A DNA stretch of 64,000 bases, taken from an uncultured Draconibacterium sp. Lineage in GTDB: Bacteria; Bacteroidota; Bacteroidia; Bacteroidales; Prolixibacteraceae. The stretch is taken from the NCBI RefSeq assembly GCF_963674925.1, contig NZ_OY771647.1, positions 3,177,501-3,241,500 on the forward strand, given 5' to 3'. The stretch's first letter is position 1; each line of letters starts with the position of its first letter. The notes under the pieces are model-generated. The model saw only the letters and a program-made list of their open reading frames with translations, did not search any database and had not been told where the DNA came from. The position numbers were made by a program, and so were the translations under genes. Of this stretch, positions 27,822 through 36,650 are shown piece after piece.

Positions 27822-29846
27822 ATGAAAAAGTTAAGAATTATATCAATTCAATTGGCATTACTTTTCTTATTAATGTTTTGCTTAAATGCCTGCCATCAGG
27901 AGTCTTCAATACATATTTCTCCTTTGGGTAATGACAATAACAAGGGTACTGCAAACAAGCCAGTTGCAAGTATTGAAAGAGCTAATCTATTGGTTCAAGA
28001 GAAGATGAAACAAGGTGAGAAGGACACCATTCGGGTAATATTCCACGAAGGAACTTATCGCTTAAACAAAGGAATCGTATTGGATACTGATGAATCTGGA
28101 ACAGAAGAATCACCAGTAATCTATCAAAGTAAAAATGGAGAAAAAGTTATCATTTCCGGCGCTATTCCAATTACAGATTTCAGCTCACTTTCCAAAGATC
28201 ATTTTTTGTACAAGAAAAATCCTGAAATTGGAACTAAGATTATTGAGATTGATCTAACAAAAACCAGCTTGTCAACATTTAATAAGATTAAACTAGCAGG
28301 TTTTGATGGTAGTGAAAAATCGGGTTCTTACACCTTAAGAGAACTCTACTTTAACGGAAAGTCTATGCCACTTTCCAGGTGGCCAAATGAAGGCTATGTC
28401 AATTACATACGTGCAGTAACAGACTCATCGGAAGCAATAGCGAGAACAGGTATTGTTTATAACGATGAGCATATTTCCGGCTGGAAACAAGAACCAAATA
28501 TATTACTACATGGTTACTGGACTAAATTGTGGGACGATGCCTACGAGCATGTTGCTAAAATTGATACAACTAATCAAATTATTTGGCTAACTCCACCGTA
28601 CAACAAATATTACTTTTCCAAGAACAAACCTTTTGCCGCGCGCAATGTAATATCAGAAATTGACGAACCAGGAGAGTGGGCTTACGATGACCCAAATAAA
28701 AAAATCTATTTCTATCCTCCTGAAGATATCACAAAGGCATCCCTGGAACTTTCTGTTTGCGAAACGCCCCTGCTTCAAATTAATAATGCATCATGGATTA
28801 CAGTTAAAGGAATTCATTTTCAGAATGGGGCCGGGAATGGCATGGTAATTAATAATAGCAGTCATGTAAATATCCTCGATTGTGAAATAAATGGATTCGC
28901 AAGAGATGGTATTTTAATGAATGATGGACAAAACAATAACATCGCTTCATGCCATATTTATGATATGGGGCGCGGTGGTATTAAAGTATCAGGAGGCAAT
29001 AGAGAAACTTTTGAAAGGGCGGATTTTATTATTGATAATTGCCATATCCATGATTTATCGCGAATTGATCGCACCTATACTCCAGGAGTAGTCCTTAGTG
29101 GAGTCGGTTCTACTTTAAAGCATTGTAAGTTTCATGACATACCAAGCAGTGCCATTCGAGTAGGAGGAAACGACCACATCATTGAATACAATGAAATGTT
29201 TGATGTTGTTACGGAGTCTGATGATCAGGGTGCTATTGATATGTATGGCGATCCTACATACAGAGGCAATGTATTTCGTTACAATTACATTCATGATACA
29301 GGACCTCAAGGTAATCATGGGGTTGATGCTCATGTTGGCAGAGGAGGTATCCGATTTGATGATGCCATATCAGGAAATTTTGTTTACTCCAATGTATTCA
29401 AAAATTGCTCTGGTGGTTTGTTGGGAGCAATGCAAATACATGGAGGTAGTGACAACTTAATTTGGAACAATATATTTTATCAATGCCATGCTGGAGTCTC
29501 CTTTACTGTTATGAATCAAGAACGTTGGGACAGAGTGACTACCAGACATATTAAAGCCTTTGAGAAAAACAGATTCTTGTATATATCAAGGTATCCTAAC
29601 TTGGTAAATTTATCTTTGGAGATGGAAAATAATGCCGTCATTCAGAACATCTTAATAGAGTGTGATAATACTACTTTGCGTATGCCGGAATTGGTAACTT
29701 TAGAACAAAATCTGGTAATTGACAAAAACAGGAAATTCCCCGATTTGGAAGCAAATGCATATTCCATTAGAGATATTAATGTTGGAGCAGATAAAATCAA
29801 GTTCGAACCCATTCCTTTTGAAAAAATTGGATTGAGAAATAAGTAG
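27822..29846 (+). CDS. GH141-like right-handed beta-helix lipoprotein (second copy, no PDZ)
   Basis: A 674-residue lipoprotein (lipobox Cys24). It opens with the typical GH141/beta-helix start HISPLGNDNNKGTANKPVASIERA and VIFHEGTYRLNKGIVLDTDESG. The next block, LRELYFNGKSMPLSRWPNEGY, then PGEWAYDDPNKKIYFYPP, has direct counterparts in the protein at 5345-7717. About ten helix coils follow (ILDCEINGFARDGILMNDG, IDNCHIHDLSR, HIIEYNEMFDVVTESDDQGAIDMYG). GH141 has known alpha-L-fucosidase and xylanase members. The gene is AT-rich compared with its neighbours, and its codon use is different from the sulfatases around it. It is followed by a 215-base gap before the next gene. Fold sure, activity inferred. 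Confidence 0.75.
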   Translation: MKKLRIISIQLALLFLLMFCLNACHQESSIHISPLGNDNNKGTANKPVASIERANLLVQEKMKQGEKDTIRVIFHEGTYRLNKGIVLDTDESGTEESPVIYQSKNGEKVIISGAIPITDFSSLSKDHFLYKKNPEIGTKIIEIDLTKTSLSTFNKIKLAGFDGSEKSGSYTLRELYFNGKSMPLSRWPNEGYVNYIRAVTDSSEAIARTGIVYNDEHISGWKQEPNILLHGYWTKLWDDAYEHVAKIDTTNQIIWLTPPYNKYYFSKNKPFAARNVISEIDEPGEWAYDDPNKKIYFYPPEDITKASLELSVCETPLLQINNASWITVKGIHFQNGAGNGMVINNSSHVNILDCEINGFARDGILMNDGQNNNIASCHIYDMGRGGIKVSGGNRETFERADFIIDNCHIHDLSRIDRTYTPGVVLSGVGSTLKHCKFHDIPSSAIRVGGNDHIIEYNEMFDVVTESDDQGAIDMYGDPTYRGNVFRYNYIHDTGPQGNHGVDAHVGRGGIRFDDAISGNFVYSNVFKNCSGGLLGAMQIHGGSDNLIWNNIFYQCHAGVSFTVMNQERWDRVTTRHIKAFEKNRFLYISRYPNLVNLSLEMENNAVIQNILIECDNTTLRMPELVTLEQNLVIDKNRKFPDLEANAYSIRDINVGADKIKFEPIPFEKIGLRNK

Positions 29847-30061
29847 TACAAACTAAGCATGAAAAAACATAGTGAATTTGAAATAAGAGTCTTTATTTGA
29901 GACTATTATAGCAATAAATTGGCTTTTGTCTTTTTGTTGGGATTAAAACCGGTTCAACATCATCAATTTGGAGTATTAAATCATATAAGAAAGGGCAATT
30001 GACAAAATAGATAAAGCATACTTTGGGGGGAATTGGGAAATGCTTTTTTAACTAATTTAAT

Positions 30062-31420
30062 ATGCAGAACATGATGAATATACCCAAGATATTAATTATT
30101 AGTTTGCTAACCTATAGCAGTTTAAATGCAGCGGAAATAAAAATTAGCAGTATTAAAGCGTTAGCTGATTATGCTTCAAAAAGTGGTAATGTAATTACCA
30201 TGACTCCTGGAGTTTATCAGTTAACTGACTATCTGACTCTTGATTCAATGAGTGCACGTCACGATCGAAGTCAGTTTCAATACATCACATTTAGTGGAAG
30301 TAACAATACATTTAATCTTGAAGGAGTAGAGATTTTGCTAAATACAAAGTTACGTACCGCCTTAAAACCACCTATTCATTCCGATGAATTTTTGGTGACA
30401 GGAAAGAATATCACCTTTAAAGGGTTAACAATCCGGTGTATAGGTAATGGTACTTCACCGGGAGGCACGGTGCTTCATGTTGCAGGAGAAAGCAATGTTC
30501 TTAAGGATGTTACTTTGTATGTTAAAGGTTCTTATCCGTATGGCTATGGCGATTTATTTGGAAAAGGCAAAGCCAAAGAAACGACCATTCCGCATAAAAA
30601 GCACAGCGCTCTTTTAGTATCGGGTAGCAATACCAAACTTTATCGATGTAAAATATATAACCGCTCTTTTGGCCATTGTTTTTTTGTGCAACAAAACCCA
30701 AAAAACGTGTATTTCGAAGACTGTTATGCTGAAGGTGAAGTTCGGTCAACCGATGATATTCTAGCAGAAACATCAGGACCTGCATTTGATGTAAATTTTA
30801 AAACATGGACTAAAAATCGTGATGGTGAATATATTGTGACCCCAGGTTATATGAAATCGTTGTGCGAAGATGGTTTTCGCACTTATGGGCCAGCCAAAAA
30901 CATCCAATTTATAAACTGTACTGCAAAAAATACACGAGCAGGTTTTGAACTTCGTAGCAATGGCGTAAGACTTGAAAACTGCACAACAATTGGCACAGAG
31001 CGTGCATATTGGGTTAGGGATAGTGCTATTGTGAAAAACTGCAAGGGTGATGCCAATTATGGTCCCTTAATGTTTGTTGAGGGTAGTAATGTTGAGGTAG
31101 CGTTAATTTTAGATCCTGCAGAATCAGATCGTACAGTACATGCTTTAATGACCATTCAAGGTGAAAGCAATAAAGTAATTTTAAAATCTACTCCTGGTGA
31201 AAGGAGAACAAAAGAACTTCCTATTTTAATCGGGTATACCCATCCTATGCACGGTGAATCCATGTCACCATATAGTGAGGGGAAAACTGTCGGGTTGAAT
31301 ATCAAGAATGAAACAGGTATGCCCATTAAGATTGGGTCAATGGCGAGTAATTGTATAATCGAAACCGATGGCAAAGTGATAGAAAATAAAGGAAGGAATA
31401 TTAAAGTAATAAAGAAATAA
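30062..31420 (+). CDS. Secreted right-handed beta-helix protein, unassigned (paralogue 2)
   Basis: A 452-residue secreted protein (signal peptide ending near SLNA, residue 22), homologous to the protein at 22435-23781. It shares its architecture (ITFKGLTIRCIGNG, NVLKDVTLYVKG, KNVYFEDCYAEG) and all the conserved polar blocks: GHCFFVQ (His205), R-S-T-D-D-I-L-A-E-T-S-G (Asp231, Glu236), FDVNF, and CEDGFRTY (Glu269, Asp270). The two copies diverge strongly elsewhere, so they are old paralogues, probably with different fine specificity. No named family is recognised. It follows a 215-base gap with no clear terminator or promoter that I can defend. Confidence 0.72.
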   Translation: MQNMMNIPKILIISLLTYSSLNAAEIKISSIKALADYASKSGNVITMTPGVYQLTDYLTLDSMSARHDRSQFQYITFSGSNNTFNLEGVEILLNTKLRTALKPPIHSDEFLVTGKNITFKGLTIRCIGNGTSPGGTVLHVAGESNVLKDVTLYVKGSYPYGYGDLFGKGKAKETTIPHKKHSALLVSGSNTKLYRCKIYNRSFGHCFFVQQNPKNVYFEDCYAEGEVRSTDDILAETSGPAFDVNFKTWTKNRDGEYIVTPGYMKSLCEDGFRTYGPAKNIQFINCTAKNTRAGFELRSNGVRLENCTTIGTERAYWVRDSAIVKNCKGDANYGPLMFVEGSNVEVALILDPAESDRTVHALMTIQGESNKVILKSTPGERRTKELPILIGYTHPMHGESMSPYSEGKTVGLNIKNETGMPIKIGSMASNCIIETDGKVIENKGRNIKVIKK

Positions 31421-31480
31421 TAAAAAATCCTGCCAAAAATCTCTTATTAAATACTGAAAACTGAACTAAACAATACCAAT

Positions 31481-33595
31481 ATGAAACGAATAACCTACCT
31501 ATTTATTTTAATCCTCTTTTTCAATAGTTGCCAGCAGAAATCCGTAGGTATTAAAATATATACTGATCAGAACGTGCTCGATGAGCTCAGCTATGCAATC
31601 GAAAAATTGGAAAGCCATCAAACTGGATCAGTTGGAAGTGTTACGGTTGTAACCGATGAGCAGGAGGCCAATCTTATTTTGAGACTCAGTCTCCAGTACG
31701 ACATCGACTCAGAAAAAAATGATGGATTTGAGTTAAGCAAATCAGATAATGGTTATCAGCTTTCGTCAGAATGTTCGCGTGGTTTACTTTATGGACTTCT
31801 TGATATTTCAGAGCAACTTTCAAACGGAGCGAGTTGGGGCGCTATCCAGGAAAAATCCATCCGTGCTCACCACGATTTTCGGGCAATTAAATTCAATCTC
31901 CCATGGTATTCATACCGAAGTGGGGAAAACCTTGCCTTGCATACCGAGACCTGCCGTGATTTAAAATTCTGGGAGTCTTTTCTGGATATGATGGTTGAAA
32001 ATAAATTCAATGCGCTTACACTTTGGAATATGCATCCCTATATGTATATGGTTAAGTCAGAATCTTTTCCAAAAGCATCGCCGTTTACTGATGCTGAAAT
32101 GGCCGAATGGAAGAAGTTTTGGAAAGGTCTTTTTAAAATGGCTAAAGACCGTGGTGTTGATACTTACGTTATAAACTGGAACATTTTTTTGCCAGAAGCA
32201 TTTTCAAAGGAATATGGAGCGGCAGATTATTCTTCCGAAACGGGCGCAGGATATTTTGGGGAAGGCGAAACCAATGAGTACATTGAAGCCTATATGCGTG
32301 AAATGGTAACCCTCACAATCAATAAATATGAGAACCTGACAGGAATAGGCCTTACCCTCGGTGAACGTATGGGAGGTATGACTTCTGAAGAAAGAAAAGA
32401 TTGGGTAAATCGAACCATGATTGCAGGCTTAAAGGAAGCCGATAGAAAAGCAAGGCTTTTATATCGGGCTCCACTTTCTGCAGGAACCAATAGTGGCGGT
32501 TCGGTAAGCGTGACTACTGAAAAGTTAACCAGAGATGCCATCGAAAACCTTGACCTGGATGATGATGTTTGGATTTCGTTTAAATTCAACTGGTCGCATG
32601 GTCACACATCTCCAAAGCTATCCATTGTACATGGCGGAATGTTAACCGATACGTACTGGGAACCCTATTCTGAGAAGTACAAAGGGGTTTGGACCATGCG
32701 TAACGAGGACTTTTTTGTAATGCGTTGGGGCGACCCTGATTTTATACGTGAATTTTTGGATTTAAATAGCCAGAAATACATTGGCGGCTGTATCATTGGT
32801 TCAGAGACTTACATTCCCGCAAAAGATTATTTCACCAAAGAGGAGCATCGTAGCTGGGATTATGCATTTGAACGTCAGTGGTTGTTTTATAAAGTTTGGG
32901 GAAACTTATTATATAACCGAAATATTTCGGATAGTTACTTTATTCATGCCATCGAAGAAAAATTTGAATTGGAAGACGGGAAAGAGTTATTGGAGGCGTG
33001 GAAACTGGCATCAAAGAATCCAAACCGCTTAGCATCGTTTTTTGGAAGCACATGGGATGCAACGGTTTACTCCGAAGGATTCAAAACAAATGAAGGGAAA
33101 TTCATTGATATAAACACCTTTATTTCTCGAAATGTATTGGATTCGTCTTACATAAATATCGAGGATTTTGTAGCAGAGTCGTATGATAAATCAACACAGA
33201 TTACACCACTTGAATTGGCTGCCGAAACCGAAAAACAATCTGCCCGGATTCTTGAAATCGTAAAGAAACAAAGAAAAAAAGGTGCTTCACCAGAACTGGA
33301 AATTGAACTTACAGACCTTGAGTTTTGGGCAAATTACGGATTTTACTTTGCTATGAAAGTAAGAGCTGGAGTTGCTTTAGAAAGTTTTAGAAAAGGAATA
33401 GATGCTAACGGGCAACAAAAAGCTGTGGAGATTCTGACTAAGGGGCTCGGGTATTGGGTTAAAATGACCGAGCTGGCTGAAAAATACAATGTTAAGGAGA
33501 TGCCTTATCAGTTTGACCAGGAGTTCTCATGGCGAAAGCACATTGTGGATGCAGAATATGATATTATGATTGCGAAAGATAACCTAATTAAATAA
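31481..33595 (+). CDS. Predicted TIM-barrel glycoside hydrolase with GH67/GH20b-like N-terminal domain (tandem copy 1)
   Basis: A 704-residue lipoprotein (lipobox Cys17). Residues 20-120 form a small alpha/beta domain with the pattern of GH67/GH20b/GH115 front domains (IKIYTDQNVLDELSYAIEKLES, GFELSKSDNGYQLSSECSRGLLYGLLDISEQL). A TIM barrel follows (FNLPWYSYRSGENL, FWESFLDMMVENKFNALTLWNMHPY, VDTYVINWNIFLPEAF, GIGLTLGERMGG). The conserved Glu in TLGE and the WNMHP segment are plausible active-site elements, by position only. The family is reminiscent of alpha-glucuronidases but I cannot place it in a named GH. It has a tandem homologue 6 bases downstream. Confidence 0.65.
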   Translation: MKRITYLFILILFFNSCQQKSVGIKIYTDQNVLDELSYAIEKLESHQTGSVGSVTVVTDEQEANLILRLSLQYDIDSEKNDGFELSKSDNGYQLSSECSRGLLYGLLDISEQLSNGASWGAIQEKSIRAHHDFRAIKFNLPWYSYRSGENLALHTETCRDLKFWESFLDMMVENKFNALTLWNMHPYMYMVKSESFPKASPFTDAEMAEWKKFWKGLFKMAKDRGVDTYVINWNIFLPEAFSKEYGAADYSSETGAGYFGEGETNEYIEAYMREMVTLTINKYENLTGIGLTLGERMGGMTSEERKDWVNRTMIAGLKEADRKARLLYRAPLSAGTNSGGSVSVTTEKLTRDAIENLDLDDDVWISFKFNWSHGHTSPKLSIVHGGMLTDTYWEPYSEKYKGVWTMRNEDFFVMRWGDPDFIREFLDLNSQKYIGGCIIGSETYIPAKDYFTKEEHRSWDYAFERQWLFYKVWGNLLYNRNISDSYFIHAIEEKFELEDGKELLEAWKLASKNPNRLASFFGSTWDATVYSEGFKTNEGKFIDINTFISRNVLDSSYINIEDFVAESYDKSTQITPLELAAETEKQSARILEIVKKQRKKGASPELEIELTDLEFWANYGFYFAMKVRAGVALESFRKGIDANGQQKAVEILTKGLGYWVKMTELAEKYNVKEMPYQFDQEFSWRKHIVDAEYDIMIAKDNLIK

Positions 33596-33601
33596 CGAAC
33601 A

Positions 33602-35785
33602 ATGAATAAGCTAAGCAGATTTTTAAAACAATCACCGTCGATTTTAATAGTTGCATTGCTGCTTGCATTGGGCTGTACAAATTCAAAGAAGAAAGTAAGT
33701 ATTTATGCTGAATCTGATGTGCCACAACTACAGTTTGCTGTGGAGGAAATTAAAAGTCAGCTTTTAGAAAAGGGAATTGAATTTGAAATTTCCGAAGAGT
33801 ACCCGGCCGATATTGTTTTGGCTATTTTAAGCGAACCCGGAGAAATAAAAGCGGAAGGTTTTCAGCTTTTAAAAAATGAGGACAGGATTGAAGTTTTAGG
33901 TGCCGATGCACCTGGTGTTATGTACGGTGGACTTGAACTGGCAGAGCAAATCGATATTAGTGGATTGGATGGAGTTCAAGAGAAGACCATCAATCCATAT
34001 ATGGAACGGCGGGGAACAAAATTCAATATTCCATTGGATGTGCGAACTCCAAGTTATACCGATGTTTCGGACGTGGCTCAAAAAAACATTGCCGAGATGT
34101 GGAACTTCGATTTCTGGAAGGAATACATCGACAATTTAGCACGTTACCGATACAATTATATCTCGCTGTGGAACCTCCATCCTTTTCCATCAATGGTGCG
34201 GGTTCCCGGTTATGAAGACGTTGCTTTGGACGATGTGTTGCGTTCAACCCATCAGTTCGACGAACATTACAATACCAATGGGTGGGGATTCTGCTCACCG
34301 GAAATATTGGCCAATCCCGATACTTTAATTAAAATCTCCATGGATGAGAAAATCGAGTTTTGGAAAAAGGTAATGGCTTATGGCAAAAGCCGAAACATTG
34401 ATTTTTATGTGGTTACCTGGAATATTTTTGTGCACGGGGCCAAAGGTAAATACGGCATAACCGATCGGGCGGAAAATCCGGTGACCACAGATTATTTCAG
34501 AAAAAGTGTGAAACAAATGTTTGTGACTTATCCTGATTTGGCAGGAATTGGTTTGACCACCGGTGAAAATATGTACGATTATTCGTTCGAAGAGAAAGAA
34601 AATTGGGCATTGGAAACATACGGGAAAGGAGTGTTGGATGCAGCAGCCGAAATGCCCGATCGGAAATTTACCTTTATCCATCGTCAGCACATGGCAGCTG
34701 CCGATAAGATATCAGAAGTGTTTAAACCACTCATCGACAATGAAAACATTGAATTTATTTTCAGTTTTAAATATGCCAAGGCGCATGTAATGAGTGCAAC
34801 AGAACAGCCGTATCACACCGAATTTGTAAAAGATTTGGAAGAACACGGTGGTTTAAAAACCATTTGGACTTTGCGAAACGACGATAATTTTTATTACCGC
34901 TGGGGAGCGCCCGATTTTGTGCGCGAGTTCATTAAAAATATTCCGCACAATGTTTCGCGTGGATATTATTATGGCTCCGACCAGTGGGTTTGGGGGCGCG
35001 AATTTACCAGTAAAAACCCTGAAATCCCCCGCCAAATAGAAATTGTAAAACATTGGTACCACTGGATGATGTGGGGGCGTTTAGGTTACGATCCTAATAT
35101 TACAAACGATGAGTTTGTGGCGATTTTGCAAGCCCGCTATCCCGGAGTAGATGCTTGGAAATTATTTACAGCCTGGCAGGAAGCTTCCATGACGTATCCT
35201 ACTACTACTGGCTTTCACTGGGGGTCGCTCGATTTTATGTGGTATATCGAAGGTTGTAAGGGACGAGAGCAATTCACAAAAACCGAGACTGAATTTCATG
35301 ATGTAAATTGTTTTATCAATGTTAAACCCCATCAGCTTGCAGGGTTTCAATATATCCCCGATTATGTAAAGATGACTATTGCCGGGGAAAGTACAGACCT
35401 GAAAACTCCGCTTGAAGTGGCTCAAATGCTCCATCAAAGTGCTGATAATGCTTTATCGCTTTTGCAAGATCTGAATTCAGGCGATAATCGGGAGTTGGAA
35501 CTAACTTTACACGACATTAAAACAATGAGCTTACTTGGCAAATATTACGCCCATAAAATTGCAGGTTCAACACATTTGGCTATGTACCGCGAAACCAAAG
35601 ACAAGAAGTTTCAAACCCAATCTGTAGCAGAACTGGAAGAAGCATTGAAATTTTGGAAAATTTATACCGAAACAGCCATGCAGGAACACATTAATCCAAT
35701 TTGGACCAACCGTGTGGGTTACGTCGATTGGGTAAAAGCAATTGAGTGGGCAAAGCAGGATATTGAAATAGCAAAATCGAATTAA
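33602..35785 (+). CDS. Predicted TIM-barrel glycoside hydrolase with GH67/GH20b-like N-terminal domain (tandem copy 2)
   Basis: A 727-residue lipoprotein (lipobox Cys25, ALGC), homologous to the preceding gene over its full length. Shared features are a GLELAEQI front-domain motif, FNIPLDVRTPSYTD at the start of the barrel, FWKEYIDNLARYRYNYISLWNLHPFPSMVRVPGYEDV, IDFYVVTWNIFVHGAKG, and GIGLTTGENMYDYS. Further common motifs are FSFKYAKAHVMS and RWGAPDFVREFI. The second copy has a longer insert around residues 200-235. A 6-base gap to the first copy suggests they are co-translated and form a functional pair. An exo-acting role on uronic acid or related units is inferred from the fold, not shown. 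Confidence 0.65.
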   Translation: MNKLSRFLKQSPSILIVALLLALGCTNSKKKVSIYAESDVPQLQFAVEEIKSQLLEKGIEFEISEEYPADIVLAILSEPGEIKAEGFQLLKNEDRIEVLGADAPGVMYGGLELAEQIDISGLDGVQEKTINPYMERRGTKFNIPLDVRTPSYTDVSDVAQKNIAEMWNFDFWKEYIDNLARYRYNYISLWNLHPFPSMVRVPGYEDVALDDVLRSTHQFDEHYNTNGWGFCSPEILANPDTLIKISMDEKIEFWKKVMAYGKSRNIDFYVVTWNIFVHGAKGKYGITDRAENPVTTDYFRKSVKQMFVTYPDLAGIGLTTGENMYDYSFEEKENWALETYGKGVLDAAAEMPDRKFTFIHRQHMAAADKISEVFKPLIDNENIEFIFSFKYAKAHVMSATEQPYHTEFVKDLEEHGGLKTIWTLRNDDNFYYRWGAPDFVREFIKNIPHNVSRGYYYGSDQWVWGREFTSKNPEIPRQIEIVKHWYHWMMWGRLGYDPNITNDEFVAILQARYPGVDAWKLFTAWQEASMTYPTTTGFHWGSLDFMWYIEGCKGREQFTKTETEFHDVNCFINVKPHQLAGFQYIPDYVKMTIAGESTDLKTPLEVAQMLHQSADNALSLLQDLNSGDNRELELTLHDIKTMSLLGKYYAHKIAGSTHLAMYRETKDKKFQTQSVAELEEALKFWKIYTETAMQEHINPIWTNRVGYVDWVKAIEWAKQDIEIAKSN

Positions 35786-35806
35786 CAATCAAAAAAAATA
35801 GAAAAT

Positions 35807-36622
35807 ATGAAAACTAAAATTACAGTAATTCTGTCTATCGTAGCACTAATCGTTCTTTCGTCAACAGCACCTTTATCTGCACAAAAGAATAAAGGTTTTG
35901 TTAAACTTTTTAATGGCGAAAACTGGGATGGCTGGCATCTTAAATTGAAAAATGGAGATGATGCTTTGGCAGAAAAAGTTTATGCCATAGAAGATGGAAT
36001 GGTGCATGTTTTTAACGACCAGTTCCCGGATGAATATAATTTGAACACAGGCGAGAATGCAACCCACGGCTTGTTTTATACCAACAAAAATTACAGCAAA
36101 TATATTCTGAGGTTCGAATATAAATGGGGTAGTAAAATTGCCAATAACTTCGATGAATGGCAGTACGATGCAGGGTGTTATTACCATGTTTTCGACGATA
36201 AAATTTGGCCCAAAGGCATCGAGTACCAGGTGCGTTACAATCATATTACAAATAAAAACCACACCGGCGATTTTTGGGCAGCAAGCACCCATCTCGACTG
36301 GACTTCTACCGCCGACACCTCTTCGTTTCTTTTACCTAAAGATGGTGGTATAAATGCTGGTCGGAAAAAGAACGAATTGTATGGTTATGCCAAAGCCAAA
36401 TACAATGCATTAAATAACAAGTGGAACAAATGCGAAGTAATTGTTATGGGCGATAAATATACCATTCATAAATTAAATGGTGTTATTGTTAATATGGGAA
36501 CAAATCTCTCGCATAGCGAAGGGATGATCGGATTCCAGTCGGAAACAGCTGAGATTTTCTATCGCAACATCGAAATTAAAGAGTTCGATGAAATTATTCC
36601 AATTGAAGAGTTTGTGAAGTAG
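35807..36622 (+). CDS. DUF1080 family protein (3-keto-disaccharide hydrolase-like)
   Basis: A 271-residue secreted protein with a Sec signal peptide (ending near PLSAQ, residue 25). It opens with the DUF1080 pattern KGFVKLFNGENWDGWHLK and has the beta-sandwich body of the family (YSKYILRFEYKWGSK, WKC-like NKWNKCEVIVMGDKYTIHKLNGVIVN, GMIGFQSETAEIFYRNIEIKE). Members of this family are reported to act on 3-keto-glycosides, which would pair with an oxidoreductase that makes the keto sugar; that link is only suggested by the FAD oxidoreductase 19 kb upstream. It ends 28 bases before a broken lyase gene. Confidence 0.85.
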   Translation: MKTKITVILSIVALIVLSSTAPLSAQKNKGFVKLFNGENWDGWHLKLKNGDDALAEKVYAIEDGMVHVFNDQFPDEYNLNTGENATHGLFYTNKNYSKYILRFEYKWGSKIANNFDEWQYDAGCYYHVFDDKIWPKGIEYQVRYNHITNKNHTGDFWAASTHLDWTSTADTSSFLLPKDGGINAGRKKNELYGYAKAKYNALNNKWNKCEVIVMGDKYTIHKLNGVIVNMGTNLSHSEGMIGFQSETAEIFYRNIEIKEFDEIIPIEEFVK

Positions 36623-36650
36623 TAAATTGAAGAGAATAAAGTATATCATC

